From an uncultured bacterium (GTDB taxonomy: Bacteria; Acidobacteriota; Aminicenantia; Aminicenantales; CALLJL01), in the NCBI GenBank assembly GCA_938092135.1, contig CALLJL010000009.1, positions 62,001 to 126,000 of the forward strand: a stretch of 64,000 bases of DNA. The letters are read 5' to 3'. Position 1 is the stretch's first letter, and each line of letters starts with the position of its first letter. The notes under the pieces are model-generated. The model did no database searches and had not been told where the DNA came from. It saw nothing but the letters and a program-made list of their open reading frames with translations. Positions 36,672 through 46,731 of the stretch are shown piece by piece. Made by a program: the position numbers and the translations under genes.

Positions 36672-37352
36672 TTATTTCAGTCTATTTTCAATAGCCTTCC
36701 AATTAATATTTTTAAAGAACGCCTCAATGTAATCAGCCTTTTTCAGCCCATAATCAGTAATAAAAGCATGCTCAAAAACATCCATGATTAATAACAAATT
36801 GCCTCCAGCTGGATGACCAGCATCATGTTCATTGATCCAAAAATTGATCAATTGATCAGAAAAAATATCCTGATAAAGGGCCACCCATCCAATACCTCTC
36901 ATTGTGCCCATTGCTTTAAATTCTTTTTCCCAAGCCTCATAACTGCCAAAGTTATCGACGATTTTTTTATATAAAAGTGACTCAGGCGAAAGTGGTTCAT
37001 GGCCGCCAAGATTTTCGAAGTAATATTCATGAAGCCGCATTCCATTCCACTCCCAGCCAAGCCGCCTCTTCAGTTCAGCAAATTCTGGCGTGGCGGTTTT
37101 ACCTTCCTTAGCTAGTTGAGCTAATATCTCAAGAATTTTATTAGTATTAGTTACATAGCCCTGGTAAAGTGTGAAATGATTTTTGAGTAAGATGTCACTA
37201 AACCCTTTCATTCCCAGTAGTTTCGAATAATCCTTTGGTTGATAAGCCATTGAATTTCCTCCTTCTTTTATTTGAGCTAAAAATGATGAAAAGCCTGAGA
37301 GCCAAATTCCCAGGCTGCTTAAAGTTAAACCGATAAAATTTCTTCTTTTCAT
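36672..37352 (-). CDS. Exported Fe/Mn superoxide dismutase-family protein
   Basis: A 226-residue protein whose N-terminus (MKRRNFIGLTLSSLGIWLSG) looks like a twin-arginine signal. The SOD body shows the second-His region RLHEYYFENLGG, the GIGWVALYQD stretch, and the late metal motif MDVFEHAFITDYG (Asp and His ligands). The first-helix segment, usually HH-x-x-HH-x-x-YV, is instead KNHFTLYQGYVTNTN, with a single His. So one metal ligand is either shifted or replaced. It may be a divergent SOD exported to the periplasm, or a metal-binding relative. Activity should not be assumed. It stands alone with AT-rich flanks. Confidence 0.82.
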   Translation of the reverse strand: MKRRNFIGLTLSSLGIWLSGFSSFLAQIKEGGNSMAYQPKDYSKLLGMKGFSDILLKNHFTLYQGYVTNTNKILEILAQLAKEGKTATPEFAELKRRLGWEWNGMRLHEYYFENLGGHEPLSPESLLYKKIVDNFGSYEAWEKEFKAMGTMRGIGWVALYQDIFSDQLINFWINEHDAGHPAGGNLLLIMDVFEHAFITDYGLKKADYIEAFFKNINWKAIENRLK

Positions 37353-37504
37353 GAAAAAATTATATAATTTTTTGTTTATAAAAGCAACATTTAGCTGGAT
37401 TTATCATGATTGTTTAAGCATTAACCACCTCAAAGAAACTTTAATTTAAAAGCAATTAAAATATCTATGGGGCTTACAAAAATTTTATTTTTTAGAAAAC
37501 AAAG

Positions 37505-37777
37505 TTATCTCTTTTCAGGGGGAAAAAGGACATGAACAACTAAAATGAGAGAGAGAGAACCAAGAAAACCCGGCAGAAGGGCTATTCTTTCGAGTCTTGG
37601 GCCCCAGGTCTCAATAGTCGCTGATAGCCAAGCCCCAAACCAGCCGACAATTGAAGCTGTTATAAAGCCTTTTATCCCGTGACCAATCCAAATTTTAAAT
37701 CCAAGGCAAAGAATTATAGCCGACAGCACCCCACAAGTAAAGAGAATCAAAGAGGCCCAGAAACTAATATTGACCAT
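37505..37777 (-). CDS. Small three-span membrane protein (YeaQ/GlsB-like)
   Basis: A 90-residue hydrophobic protein with three helices. The middle segment GFITASIVGWFGAWL resembles the glycine-rich helix of transglycosylase-associated/YeaQ-YmgE-GlsB stress membrane proteins. The last helix (GSLSLILVVHVLF) also fits. The match is by pattern only. A ribosome site (AAGGGAGG) precedes the ATG. It lies between the SOD-like and serpin genes on the same strand, with gaps of over 150 bases, so probably a separate transcript. Confidence 0.6.
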   Translation of the reverse strand: MVNISFWASLILFTCGVLSAIILCLGFKIWIGHGIKGFITASIVGWFGAWLSATIETWGPRLERIALLPGFLGSLSLILVVHVLFPPEKR

Positions 37778-37978
37778 CTCTTCCCTCCTTTTATATCTTC
37801 TTTCTTTTATTCTATTTTTTTCTATTAATTTTTGAAGCTCTCATTGTTAACCTGATCATTAAAAATGATATAAGGTAAATAATTAAGAAAATTTTGGCTC
37901 TAAATTGAGGTAATTCTCTCTATTCAAATGGCAAGGAGAAAAACAAATAATAGACAAAACTTCTCAAGCTAAATGATT

Positions 37979-39283
37979 TTAGCGTGGATCATAAAGTCGG
38001 CCAAGGAAAAGAACGGCTCCGGAAGATTTCTCCTGAATTAAAAAAATAAAGGGATGGTCAGCCCGGAAGATAAATTTTTTTTCAGGAATATAGGCTGTTC
38101 GTCCAATAAGAACTCCTGAGGCCGCGGCCGCCTCTGTTCCCTCTTCATTGACTTCAATAAAAGCTTGATGAATTACCTGTTGAATAAATAAATCTTTTCG
38201 GCCATTAATTCCGGAAAAATTAGCCTGGGGGGTGAAAGCAACAGCCATATCCATGGCTTCAAGCTTGTCTTTGAGAAAATATTTTGTTTCTATTTTAAAG
38301 CGCGGAAGATATACATCAACTCTCTCTTCCTTAAGTTCCCTTTTCCAGCCTTCCAGAGTTTCTAAAGATAATTTGCTTTCAAGAGAAGAAATATCTTTCT
38401 TTCGCGGTAGTAATAAAAGCATAGATAAATCCTGGCCTTCATAAAACATCTCAAGCATCTGAAGATCTTCGTTTTCCATATAGGGAAAACGAGCTCGATC
38501 ACCAAGAAAGCGCATCATAGGAACTTCAATTTCCTCGTCTTCGGATAAATAAAATTTTTCAGGACGAGTCAACTCGGCGTTGAAAGGTAAAAGCCAGAGG
38601 CCCCGAAAATAGATGGCATTGGTCAGAATAAGACGCGTAAGATGGTCAATAACCCCAGGGGGAATTAAATCCCTGATTTTGCCTGCCGTCTTTTCCTCCG
38701 TCCACTGGTTTATCATTTTTCTAGCTTCTTCCCGTTGATTTATAAAATCAACATTGCTCGCTCGACCGTCATAAAATCTAGTAATAATCTCTAGATAATT
38801 TTTCAACACAGGAAAATCCTTCTGTACCCAGACGGCATTAGCCAGGCGAAGCTGGGATTTCCTTCCAGGTTGGTTTATAAGTTCCCGGATTTGAGCAAAA
38901 CCCCTCTGGCGAACAGAATCATCAACTGATAATTTCAAAACCTGTCTCATAGCTGCTGCCGTTTCCCCACGGGCACCTTCAAGGGTCATCGCCAGAGCAA
39001 TGGTTAGGCTTAAAGGTGATAAAAATTGATTGCCTTTTTCGCGACAGAGATGGCGATAAACGTCTAGACCAAAGCTATTATTGGCTTTAACAATCTGTTC
39101 CCTATCTTCACTTTTAAAAATAAATTTTTCCCAATAGCGCGTTTTTGGGAGCACTCTTTTTGGCTCTGAGGCCTTAAATTCTCGAGGCAAAAAAGTAAAC
39201 CCGCTCAAAGAAAAATTTATCAAAATTAAAATAGTTATCAGCAATAAGAATTTTTTTCGTTGGCTCATTTGACTTTTTCCCAT
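37979..39283 (-). CDS. Secreted serpin (serine protease inhibitor)
   Basis: A 434-residue protein with a hydrophobic export segment (FLLLITILILINFSLSGF) and a full serpin fold: NTLQ-like entry NNSFGLDVYRHL, FLSPLSLTIALAM, LILTNAIYFRGLW and the C-terminal VLFLGRLYDP. The reactive-centre hinge is perfect for an inhibitory serpin (NEEGTEAAAASG, with Gly-Thr-Glu-Ala4 at P15-P9). The loop then reads VLIGRTAY. Counting from the hinge puts Thr at P1 and Arg at P2, with Arg at P1 if the loop is one residue shorter. A cysteine- or serine-protease target cannot be chosen. It should trap proteases irreversibly outside the cytoplasm. Confidence 0.95.
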   Translation of the reverse strand: MGKSQMSQRKKFLLLITILILINFSLSGFTFLPREFKASEPKRVLPKTRYWEKFIFKSEDREQIVKANNSFGLDVYRHLCREKGNQFLSPLSLTIALAMTLEGARGETAAAMRQVLKLSVDDSVRQRGFAQIRELINQPGRKSQLRLANAVWVQKDFPVLKNYLEIITRFYDGRASNVDFINQREEARKMINQWTEEKTAGKIRDLIPPGVIDHLTRLILTNAIYFRGLWLLPFNAELTRPEKFYLSEDEEIEVPMMRFLGDRARFPYMENEDLQMLEMFYEGQDLSMLLLLPRKKDISSLESKLSLETLEGWKRELKEERVDVYLPRFKIETKYFLKDKLEAMDMAVAFTPQANFSGINGRKDLFIQQVIHQAFIEVNEEGTEAAAASGVLIGRTAYIPEKKFIFRADHPFIFLIQEKSSGAVLFLGRLYDPR

Positions 39284-39385
39284 ATCAATAACTCCTAAAT
39301 TTCCTTTCTGGCTTAATTATTGCATGGTTTCCGTTCTTTTTATCCCTCCATTTTTATTCTTTCTGTTTCTAATTCTAATTTTATT

Positions 39386-40513
39386 CTATCCTTCAAGATC
39401 AAGTTTAAAGGAAATGAATTTCATCATATCCTTCAGGGCAATCATGCCCAGAATTTTCCCCTCCTCAACAACCATCAATCGGCTCGATTTGCTTCGATTC
39501 ATTCGGGCCAAGGCTTCAAGGGCGTCTTCATCAGGTTCGATCGTGTTTTCGGCGCTGCAGCGTGCCATTACTTCATTGACCTGCTTTAAAGTCCATTGCT
39601 CTCTCGGAATCTCTTTAACCTGATTTAAAGAAATACAGCCGACAAGCTGGTCACCTTCAACGACTGGAAACATCTCGAAATGATGTTTAAGAATGAAATC
39701 ATCAACAAGTTGTTGCAACGTAATGGCCGAAGAGACTGAAATTGGCTCCTCTTTCATAAAGCGGCGAACTTTCTCACCTTCAAAGGCCTGTCGAAGGAGC
39801 AGATGACGATAAGCTGTTTGGGAAGCTCCTCGAAGAAATAGGCCAATAAGAAAAAGCCAGAGTCCTCCAATTATATTGCCAAAAATAAAATCAACTACCC
39901 CAAGAAAAATTAGGACCAAACCAAAGGTACTTCCAAACTGGCTGGCAACCCGCGTTGCCCAACGAAGATTGTTCTTCCATCCCCAAAGAATGGCCCGCAA
40001 TATCCGGCCACCATCGAGAGGAAAAGCGGGAATCAAATTAAAACCGGCCAAAATTAAATTGAGAATTCCTAAATAAATAAAAACGCCAGTCACAGGCTGG
40101 GGCCATCCACTAGCTGGGCTTAAATATCCAAGCCCCAGAAAAATCAAACCAAGAAAGATGCTTGAAAGAGGACCAGCGATAGCCATAAAAAATTCAGCTC
40201 TAGGATGAGGGGGCTCTTCAATCATTTCAGCTACACCCCCAAAAATAAAAAGCGTAATTCCCCGTATGGAAATTCCGAACCGACGGGCAATCAAAGAGTG
40301 CCAGAGTTCATGGAAAACGATAGAAATAAGAAGACCAAAGGCGCTGGCCACACCCATGATCCAGTAAGTTTCGGTAGACAAACCTCGAAAGCGGTTGGGG
40401 AAAAAGCCTTTAGCTAAAGACCAAGAAATTAACATGCCCAAGATAAGCCAGGAAAAATCTATTTTGACCTCAAAACCAAACAATTTAAATAAGGTGACAC
40501 TTCGTCCAAACAT
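39386..40513 (-). CDS. Site-2-protease-type M50 metalloprotease with CBS pair
   Basis: A 375-residue membrane protease. The zinc motif FHELWHSLIARR (HExxH) lies in a hydrophobic helix. The second ligand motif NLIPAFPLDGGRILRA (NxxPxxPLDGG) is in a later helix. About six membrane helices fill residues 1-215. The C-terminal part has two CBS domains (FMKEEPISVSSAITLQQLVDD and VMARCSAENTIEPDEDALEAL), which often bind adenine nucleotides and tune activity. It would cleave transmembrane substrates such as anti-sigma factors, but no sigma/anti-sigma gene adjoins it. Confidence 0.94.
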   Translation of the reverse strand: MFGRSVTLFKLFGFEVKIDFSWLILGMLISWSLAKGFFPNRFRGLSTETYWIMGVASAFGLLISIVFHELWHSLIARRFGISIRGITLFIFGGVAEMIEEPPHPRAEFFMAIAGPLSSIFLGLIFLGLGYLSPASGWPQPVTGVFIYLGILNLILAGFNLIPAFPLDGGRILRAILWGWKNNLRWATRVASQFGSTFGLVLIFLGVVDFIFGNIIGGLWLFLIGLFLRGASQTAYRHLLLRQAFEGEKVRRFMKEEPISVSSAITLQQLVDDFILKHHFEMFPVVEGDQLVGCISLNQVKEIPREQWTLKQVNEVMARCSAENTIEPDEDALEALARMNRSKSSRLMVVEEGKILGMIALKDMMKFISFKLDLEG

Positions 40514-40888
40514 TATTTCCTCTCTTCTTTATATCGAAATTATAGCCCAGTCTTAAATAAAAAGCGATGAGAAAAGTAAATAGATAATATTTTTCCTAAA
40601 TCTTAGGATAGCTAAGAAGAATCAATTGAAGTGATCTTAAAAAATTATATTTGGCTGAAAGAGAATTTTCTTTATTCAAAAAATATTTTTTTTAGCCTAT
40701 AATAAGAATCTTAATTTTTTCGCCCAAAAAAATGAGATTATAAAAGATAAATATTTTTGGCAAGGAATAAATTTAGATATTTCCCTTCAACAATAAAAAA
40801 GTTACCGAAGGAGTAATCTTGAAAAGTCATTTTGCCAGATTAAAAAGGTGACAAAGAAAAAGGAACTAAAAGAATAGAAGGAACTGGC
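40514..40888 (+). other. Leader region of the P-type ATPase with promoter and possible leader peptide
   Basis: TTCAAA (40675-40680), 17 bases and TATAAT (40698-40703) form a good promoter candidate. The transcript would have about 180 bases before the ATPase ATG. In that leader, GAAGGAG is followed by TTG at 40819, opening a 10-codon frame (MKSHFARLKR) that ends at TGA 40849-40851. It could be a leader peptide or chance. The remainder is AT-rich without structure I can support. Confidence 0.4.
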
Positions 40889-43630
40889 ATGTCTATGGAT
40901 AAAAATCAAAAAAGATGGTGGAATTTACCAATTGCTGAGGTTATTTCTTCTCTTAATTCAGATCCTAATGGTTTAACTCAAGAAGAAGCCACAATCAGAT
41001 TGGCTCAATACGGTGCTAATGAAATTATTGAAAAGGAAAAAATTTCTCCCTGGAAAATATTTCTTAACCAATTTAAAAGCATTCTAATTATTATCCTTCT
41101 TATAGCCATTGTTATTTCGTCCATTATTGGCGATATCAAAGAATCGATAGTTATCGCCATAATTGTGCTTATGGCCTGCGGACTGGGCTTTACTCAGGAA
41201 TACCGGGCTGAAAGGGCCATCGAAGCCCTTAAAAAAATGGCCGCGCCATTAGCTTCAGTTATCAGGAATGGTCGGGAAATGGACATTCCCGCCCGAAATC
41301 TTGTCCCTGGGGATATCGTTATTTTGAAGGCTGGAAATAAGGTTCCCGCTGACTGTCGCTTGATGGAAGCCGCCAATTTAAAAATAGACGAAGCCTCTTT
41401 AACCGGAGAATCAATCCCCATAGAGAAAAAGGTCGAGCCCCTAGAAGGCGATATCGACGTTGCTGATAGATTAAACATGGCCTATATGGGAACTCTAGTG
41501 GTTTATGGCCGGGGAAAAGGTATTGTAGTTGCCACCGGAATGGATACAGAGTTTGGCCGAATTGCTGGTCTGCTTGAGCAAGTTAAAGCAGAGCCGACTC
41601 CCCTTCAAATTAACCTCGATCGCTTAGGTAAGCTGATTGGCCTGGGTGCCCTGGCTCTATGTGCTATTTTAGCTAGTCTCGGGATCGTTCGAGGGCATAG
41701 TTTTCTTGAAATGCTCATCTGGGGAGTTTCCCTTGCCGTGGCCGCTGTCCCTGAAGCCTTACCGGCCGTGGTGGTGATAGGTTTGGCCATTGGAGTCCGC
41801 CGCATGGCCAAGCGAAATGCCTTGATCAGGAAGCTTTCGGCTGTTGAAACCCTTGGCTGCACGACTTTTATTTGTTCAGATAAGACAGGAACTCTCACTC
41901 AAGACCAGATGACTGTGCGCCAGATTTATATCGATGGACAGATGATTGAGATTACTGGCTCTGGTTATGAACCCAGAGGTGAATTCTATCTAAACAATCA
42001 AACTTTTTCTCCCGAGGAAAACCCCGTTCTCCAGAAACTCCTTCACATTGCTGTTCTCTGTAACGACGCTTCATTATATCAGGAGGATTCAAAGTGGAGC
42101 ATAAGGGGTGACCCTACAGAAGGGTCTCTGGTAGTAGCGGCGGCTAAAGCTAACTTGTCAGCCCATGAGCTTCGTTCAAAATTTCCCCGTCTTGGCGAAA
42201 TCCCCTTTACTTCCGAAAGAAAAAGAATGACCACCATTCATCAAACAGAGGAAGGGAAGGTGGCTTATTCCAAGGGAGCCCCAGAAATTATTCTTGCCTC
42301 CTGTAAATATATCTTAAAAAATAAACAGGAAATACCTTTAACCGAAGAAGATAAGGAAAGCCTAATCTCTTTGACCCTTGATATGGCCGCTAAGGCCTTT
42401 CGGATTCTCGGTTTTGCCTATAAGAGATTAAATACGGATGAATGGTCTACCTATCTATCATCCCCATCACATTCAGAAACATCTTCGATTGAACAGAACA
42501 TGGTCTTTGTTGGCTTTGCTGGCCTTATAGATCCGCCGCGGGAAGAGGCTAAAGAAGCTGTTCATCTCTGTCAACAGGCTGGCATAAAAACGGTTATGAT
42601 CACGGGTGACCACAAGCTTACAGCCGAAGCCATTGCTCGCGAGTTGAACATTCTTAAGGACGGGCTGGTGGTCATTGGAAATGAATTGGATAGAATGAGT
42701 GATGACCAATTTAATTCCATCGTAGAAAAAATAGAAGTATATGCCCGCGTTACTCCATTGCACAAACTCAGGGTAGTTGAAGCTCTAGCCAAAAAGGGTC
42801 AGGTTGTAGCTATGACCGGTGATGGCATAAATGATGCTCCTGCCTTAAAAAAGGCTGATATTGGCGTGGCCATGGGTATTACTGGAACGGACGTAACTAA
42901 GGAAGCGGCTGATATGGTCCTTCTGGACGATAACTTTGCTTCTATTGTAGCCGCAGTTGAGGAAGGGAGAGCCGTTTTTAGCAATATTAAAAAATATTTA
43001 ATGTATCTCCTTTCCTCCAATATTGGGGAGATTTTCGTAATGGCCGTGGCTATTCTTTTCGGTCCGCTTATCGGTCTCCCCTATGGCGCTATTCCCCTCG
43101 TGGCCATCCAGATCTTATTTGTCAATCTAGTCACAGACGGTTTGCCGGCAATTGCCCTGGCTGTTGATCCTCATGACCCGGATATAATGCAACAAAGACC
43201 TCGTCCCCGAGGCCAGGGAATTTTTACCAGACCAGTTACCTTTCTCATTTTTATCGGCGGTATTTGGTCATCTCTTATCAATGTGGGCATATTCAAATGG
43301 GCCTTAGATGCCGGTCGAAGTATGACCGAAGCCCAAGGTTTATGTTTCGTCTCTTTAGTCCTCATACAGTTTTTTAAAGCCTATAATTTTCGATCAGAAA
43401 AACATTCAATTTTGAAAATAGGGATTTTTGGCAATAAATGGCTAAACTTGGCCATTATTGGAGAAATATTGCTTCTATTAATTATAATTTACTGGCCATC
43501 CCTTCATGAGTCCTTCCGAACCTTCTCCCTAAGCTTTAGTGACTGGCTTCTGGTGATTCCTTTGGCTGGCACAATTTTTCCTATCATGGAAATTAGCAAG
43601 CTTCTTATTAAAAAATTAAAGTGGATCTGA
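40889..43630 (+). CDS. Calcium-type cation-transporting P-type ATPase (P2A)
   Basis: A 913-residue pump with the N-terminal cation ATPase domain, then the actuator loop LTGES. The M4 cation site is VPEALPAVV (SERCA has PEGLPAV), the phosphorylation site [12 protein letters not shown], the hinge [16 protein letters not shown], and the M6 site [16 protein letters not shown]. These residues match the SERCA/PMR1/PacL group that expels Ca2+ (sometimes Mn2+). Ten membrane helices are predicted. It is intact despite its length. The AAGGAACT ribosome site precedes the ATG. Confidence 0.94.
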   Translation: MSMDKNQKRWWNLPIAEVISSLNSDPNGLTQEEATIRLAQYGANEIIEKEKISPWKIFLNQFKSILIIILLIAIVISSIIGDIKESIVIAIIVLMACGLGFTQEYRAERAIEALKKMAAPLASVIRNGREMDIPARNLVPGDIVILKAGNKVPADCRLMEAANLKIDEASLTGESIPIEKKVEPLEGDIDVADRLNMAYMGTLVVYGRGKGIVVATGMDTEFGRIAGLLEQVKAEPTPLQINLDRLGKLIGLGALALCAILASLGIVRGHSFLEMLIWGVSLAVAAVPEALPAVVVIGLAIGVRRMAKRNALIRKLSAVETLGCTTFICSDKTGTLTQDQMTVRQIYIDGQMIEITGSGYEPRGEFYLNNQTFSPEENPVLQKLLHIAVLCNDASLYQEDSKWSIRGDPTEGSLVVAAAKANLSAHELRSKFPRLGEIPFTSERKRMTTIHQTEEGKVAYSKGAPEIILASCKYILKNKQEIPLTEEDKESLISLTLDMAAKAFRILGFAYKRLNTDEWSTYLSSPSHSETSSIEQNMVFVGFAGLIDPPREEAKEAVHLCQQAGIKTVMITGDHKLTAEAIARELNILKDGLVVIGNELDRMSDDQFNSIVEKIEVYARVTPLHKLRVVEALAKKGQVVAMTGDGINDAPALKKADIGVAMGITGTDVTKEAADMVLLDDNFASIVAAVEEGRAVFSNIKKYLMYLLSSNIGEIFVMAVAILFGPLIGLPYGAIPLVAIQILFVNLVTDGLPAIALAVDPHDPDIMQQRPRPRGQGIFTRPVTFLIFIGGIWSSLINVGIFKWALDAGRSMTEAQGLCFVSLVLIQFFKAYNFRSEKHSILKIGIFGNKWLNLAIIGEILLLLIIIYWPSLHESFRTFSLSFSDWLLVIPLAGTIFPIMEISKLLIKKLKWI

Positions 43631-43896
43631 TTTCTTTATAAATAAATTACTTTGCAAAACTTTAATTGTCAATTTTAAATATGCCTGGGATCTTTTTTGG
43701 GAAAGCCTCGATTCCTTAGATAAATTCTAATAGCGATTTCTGGACTATTAAAGATATTTTGGCCTTGATCAAAGTTAAGGAAAAATAAGAAAAAGGGAGA
43801 AGGCGGTAGCCAGCAATTAAGCTAAAATAGAAAATATGGAAAAAAGCAAAAAGATTTACTTAAAACTTAAAAATAGAACCCAATTCACCCTGCGCT

Positions 43897-45012
43897 TTAG
43901 GTTTCCAAATTGAGGTTCAGTTCTCTGATGAGGGCTTCCACCCGGAATTTAATTTCATCCCTGACCTTTTCAAATTTTTTTTGAATCTCCTCTGGGCTTC
44001 CTTGAAAACTAACTGGGTCTTCAATAAACCAGGTCTCGCTTTTGCGAAGAGCAGGCAGATCAATACATATTTCTTCTGAGCAAAGGGTAATAACGACATC
44101 AATATTCTCGATAGGGATATCGGAAATTTTTTTTGGCCGATATCCAGAAATATCAATGCCCACTTCCCCCATGACTTTAATCGCAAAGGGATGGACACGA
44201 TCGGCCGGATCGCTTCCAGCGCTGAAAACAGCGATCTCTTTTGGAAGTAAGTTTCTTGCCCAGCCCTCGGCCATCTGGCTGCGAGCACTGTTATGAACGC
44301 AAAGGAACAAAATTCCTCTCACTTTACGAGCAGCGGCTTCTCTAGCTTCAAGATGTCGGATATCCCTCCCCTCGATCATATAAATATTCATTTCGGCAAG
44401 GTTGGTGATATGATCCCCGATTCTTTCGAGACAGGTAACGACAGTATGTAAATTCATAGCTGTGAAGGTCTCCTGGGGTGACTTCTCGATTCTTTTAAGA
44501 ATGTCTCGGAAGATTTCAGCGCACATCACATCCACCGATCTGTCCATGGAAATTATCTTTGCGGATAATTCTGAATTTTTCTGGATAAAGGCTTCAAGAG
44601 CACCCACCATCATCCGGCCGAGGAGAAGATCAATTTCTTGAAGCTTATCAGGTAAGGAGAATTTAGGATGATCGCGTAGATCCAATGTTCTTAAAGCAAC
44701 GGTTTCGGCCAAATCGCCAATCCTTTCCAGATTTGGGACCTGTTTCAAAATACTCATCACCAAGCGCAGGTCTGAAGCGACAGGCTGCCTTTTAGCAAGA
44801 ATGGAAAAACACAGTTCATCAATTTCAATCTCAAGACGGTTAACCTCTTTTTCAAGAGATAAAACAATTTCAGCTGTTCGAATATCCCTCTGAATATAAG
44901 CTTGCAGACAGCTATGGATCATCTGCCTCACCTTTTCTCCCATAGAAATAGTCTTATCCTTGAGTAAATTTAACTCAGCCTGATATTCTCGATCGGTATG
45001 CAAAGTGCTCAT
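43897..45012 (-). CDS. PhoU-ArsC fusion: phosphate-uptake regulator with arsenate reductase domain
   Basis: A 371-residue continuous frame behind a strong AAGGAGG site. Residues 1 to about 230 are a complete PhoU: RQPVASDLRLVM, NLERIGDLAE, CLERIGDHITNLAE. After a short charged linker (EAREAAARKVRG), residues about 232-371 form a complete ArsC/LMW-phosphatase domain. It shows ILFLCVHNSARSQMAEGW (CX5R), FSAGSDPADRVHPFAI and a CX4C pair in TLCSEEICIDLP. That Cys spacing differs from the free ArsC (CX6C), so the recycling partner may differ. The gene closes the arsRC-pstSCAB operon, 17 bases after pstB. Inferred role: restrain the Pst transporter while reducing arsenate that leaks through it. No frameshift or stop separates the domains. 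Confidence 0.93.
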   Translation of the reverse strand: MSTLHTDREYQAELNLLKDKTISMGEKVRQMIHSCLQAYIQRDIRTAEIVLSLEKEVNRLEIEIDELCFSILAKRQPVASDLRLVMSILKQVPNLERIGDLAETVALRTLDLRDHPKFSLPDKLQEIDLLLGRMMVGALEAFIQKNSELSAKIISMDRSVDVMCAEIFRDILKRIEKSPQETFTAMNLHTVVTCLERIGDHITNLAEMNIYMIEGRDIRHLEAREAAARKVRGILFLCVHNSARSQMAEGWARNLLPKEIAVFSAGSDPADRVHPFAIKVMGEVGIDISGYRPKKISDIPIENIDVVITLCSEEICIDLPALRKSETWFIEDPVSFQGSPEEIQKKFEKVRDEIKFRVEALIRELNLNLET

Positions 45013-45029
45013 CTTTGCCCTCCTTAAGA

Positions 45030-45839
45030 TTAACCAAATCGCCCGGTAATGTAATCCTCGGTATGGCTTTTAGCTGGATTCTTAAATAAGATTTCGGTTC
45101 TGTTGTATTCAATCACTTTCCCCAGATAGAAAAAAGCGGTATAGTCAGCCACCCTTGCCGCCTGCTGCATATTGTGAGTGACAATAACGATTGTGTACCG
45201 ACCTCGTAAAGAATGAATAAGATCTTCAATCTTGGCCGTGGCTATGGGGTCCAGGGCCGAACAGGGTTCATCCATTAACAAAACGCTAGGTTCGATGGCT
45301 AAGGCCCGGGCAATACAGAGCCTCTGTTGCTGCCCTCCAGAAAGGCTGGAAGCTGGCTTTCCCAGATCATCTTTAACCTCATCCCATAGCGCAGCCAGCC
45401 TGAGATAGTACTCGACTTTCTCATCAATTTGGTCAGTTCTAATTCCCTGAAGGAGAAAACCAGAGACAACATTCTGCTTAATTGACATCATGGGAAAAGG
45501 ATTGGGCTTCTGGAAGACCATTCCAATTTTCCTTCTAACCATGATCGGGTTAACGCCAGGACTGTAAATATCCTGTCCGTCAAAAAAGACGTGTCCCCTC
45601 AATCTAGCTCCAGGCACAAGCTCGTGCATTCTGTTGAGCGTGCGAATGAAGGTTGATTTGCCACAACCTGAAGGACCGATGATCGCTGTCACCTTTCCCC
45701 GAGCTATGGAAAGGGAAATGCCTTTTAGAACTAGGTTATTATGGAACCAAGCATGGAGGTCTTTAGTAGAGATTATAGCTTCCTCGGGCCTGATCCCGCT
45801 GAAGTCGAATTCTAGAGAATCTCGGTGATCTTCTTTCAT
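45030..45839 (-). CDS. pstB: Phosphate ABC transporter ATP-binding protein
   Basis: A 269-residue ABC ATPase energising high-affinity phosphate import. Walker A is GPSGCGKST, the Q-loop [10 protein letters not shown] (a PstB hallmark), the signature LSGGQQQRL, Walker [13 protein letters not shown], and the switch His in [12 protein letters not shown]. The ending YITGRFG is typical of PstB. An N-terminal extension of about 20 acidic residues precedes the usual start, so a slightly later start is possible. It sits seven bases after pstA and 17 bases before the PhoU-ArsC gene. Confidence 0.97.
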   Translation of the reverse strand: MKEDHRDSLEFDFSGIRPEEAIISTKDLHAWFHNNLVLKGISLSIARGKVTAIIGPSGCGKSTFIRTLNRMHELVPGARLRGHVFFDGQDIYSPGVNPIMVRRKIGMVFQKPNPFPMMSIKQNVVSGFLLQGIRTDQIDEKVEYYLRLAALWDEVKDDLGKPASSLSGGQQQRLCIARALAIEPSVLLMDEPCSALDPIATAKIEDLIHSLRGRYTIVIVTHNMQQAARVADYTAFFYLGKVIEYNRTEILFKNPAKSHTEDYITGRFG

Positions 45840-45846
45840 GTTTTAA

Positions 45847-46731
45847 TCATATATTCCTTTTTTGAAGTCTCATCCGAAGCCATATCGCCAGAGCGTTCAT
45901 TAGCAACATGACAGTTAATAAAACCAGGATTCCTGCAGCCGCATTTACATGAAATCCCTTTTGAGGTCGCGAGATCCAATTAAAAATCTGAATCGGCAGA
46001 GCGGTGAAAGGGCTAGTCAAAGATTTGGGAAGGAAAGCCACATAGGTTAAAGCACCTATCGTAATTAAAGGAGCAGTTTCTCCAATAGCTCGGGCCATGG
46101 AAAGGATAATTCCCGTGAGAATGCCTGGAAGGCCAAGGGGAAGAACAACTTTTCTTATGACCATCCATTTATCAGCGCCTAAGGCATAGGCGGCTTCCCG
46201 AAGTTCCAAAGGAACCATCTTTAGGGATTCGCGGGCGGCCATGATAATCATAGGCAAAAGCAACAACGAAAGAGTCAGGGCTCCGGCGATGAGGCTGCGG
46301 CCCAGCCCCATGAATCGGACAAAAAGCCCCAAACCTAGCAGCCCATAGATTATAGAGGGAACGCCGGCCAAATTGCTGATGTTAATCTCGATCAAGGAGG
46401 TAAACCAGTTATTGCGGGCATATTCCTCTAGATAGATCGCCGCGCCTATACCAAGAGGGATGGCAATAAAGGCAGTTAATCCGATAAGATAAATACTTCC
46501 CACAAGAGCTGATAGGATTCCTGCCTTTTCGGGAAAACGGGACGGAAAACTGGTTAAAAAATTCCAGTTTAGTCTGGGTATCCCGTCCGCAGCGGTATCG
46601 ATAATAAGAATAAATAAAAAAGAGAGAGGAAGAATTAAGGAGACGATTCCAATAGCTTTAAACGCTTTTTCACTCCCGTTATTCATTGAGAAATCAACCA
46701 GCCTATTTTTGCCATCATTTTTCTCTTCCAT
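45847..46731 (-). CDS. pstA: Phosphate ABC transporter permease PstA
   Basis: A 294-residue inner-membrane permease with six helices. The ABC-permease coupling loop is in [22 protein letters not shown], and [16 protein letters not shown] is typical of PstA. Its ATG overlaps the pstC stop by one base (TGATG), so the two permease subunits are translationally coupled. Part of the arsenic-regulated pst operon. Confidence 0.96.
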   Translation of the reverse strand: MEEKNDGKNRLVDFSMNNGSEKAFKAIGIVSLILPLSFLFILIIDTAADGIPRLNWNFLTSFPSRFPEKAGILSALVGSIYLIGLTAFIAIPLGIGAAIYLEEYARNNWFTSLIEINISNLAGVPSIIYGLLGLGLFVRFMGLGRSLIAGALTLSLLLLPMIIMAARESLKMVPLELREAAYALGADKWMVIRKVVLPLGLPGILTGIILSMARAIGETAPLITIGALTYVAFLPKSLTSPFTALPIQIFNWISRPQKGFHVNAAAGILVLLTVMLLMNALAIWLRMRLQKRNI

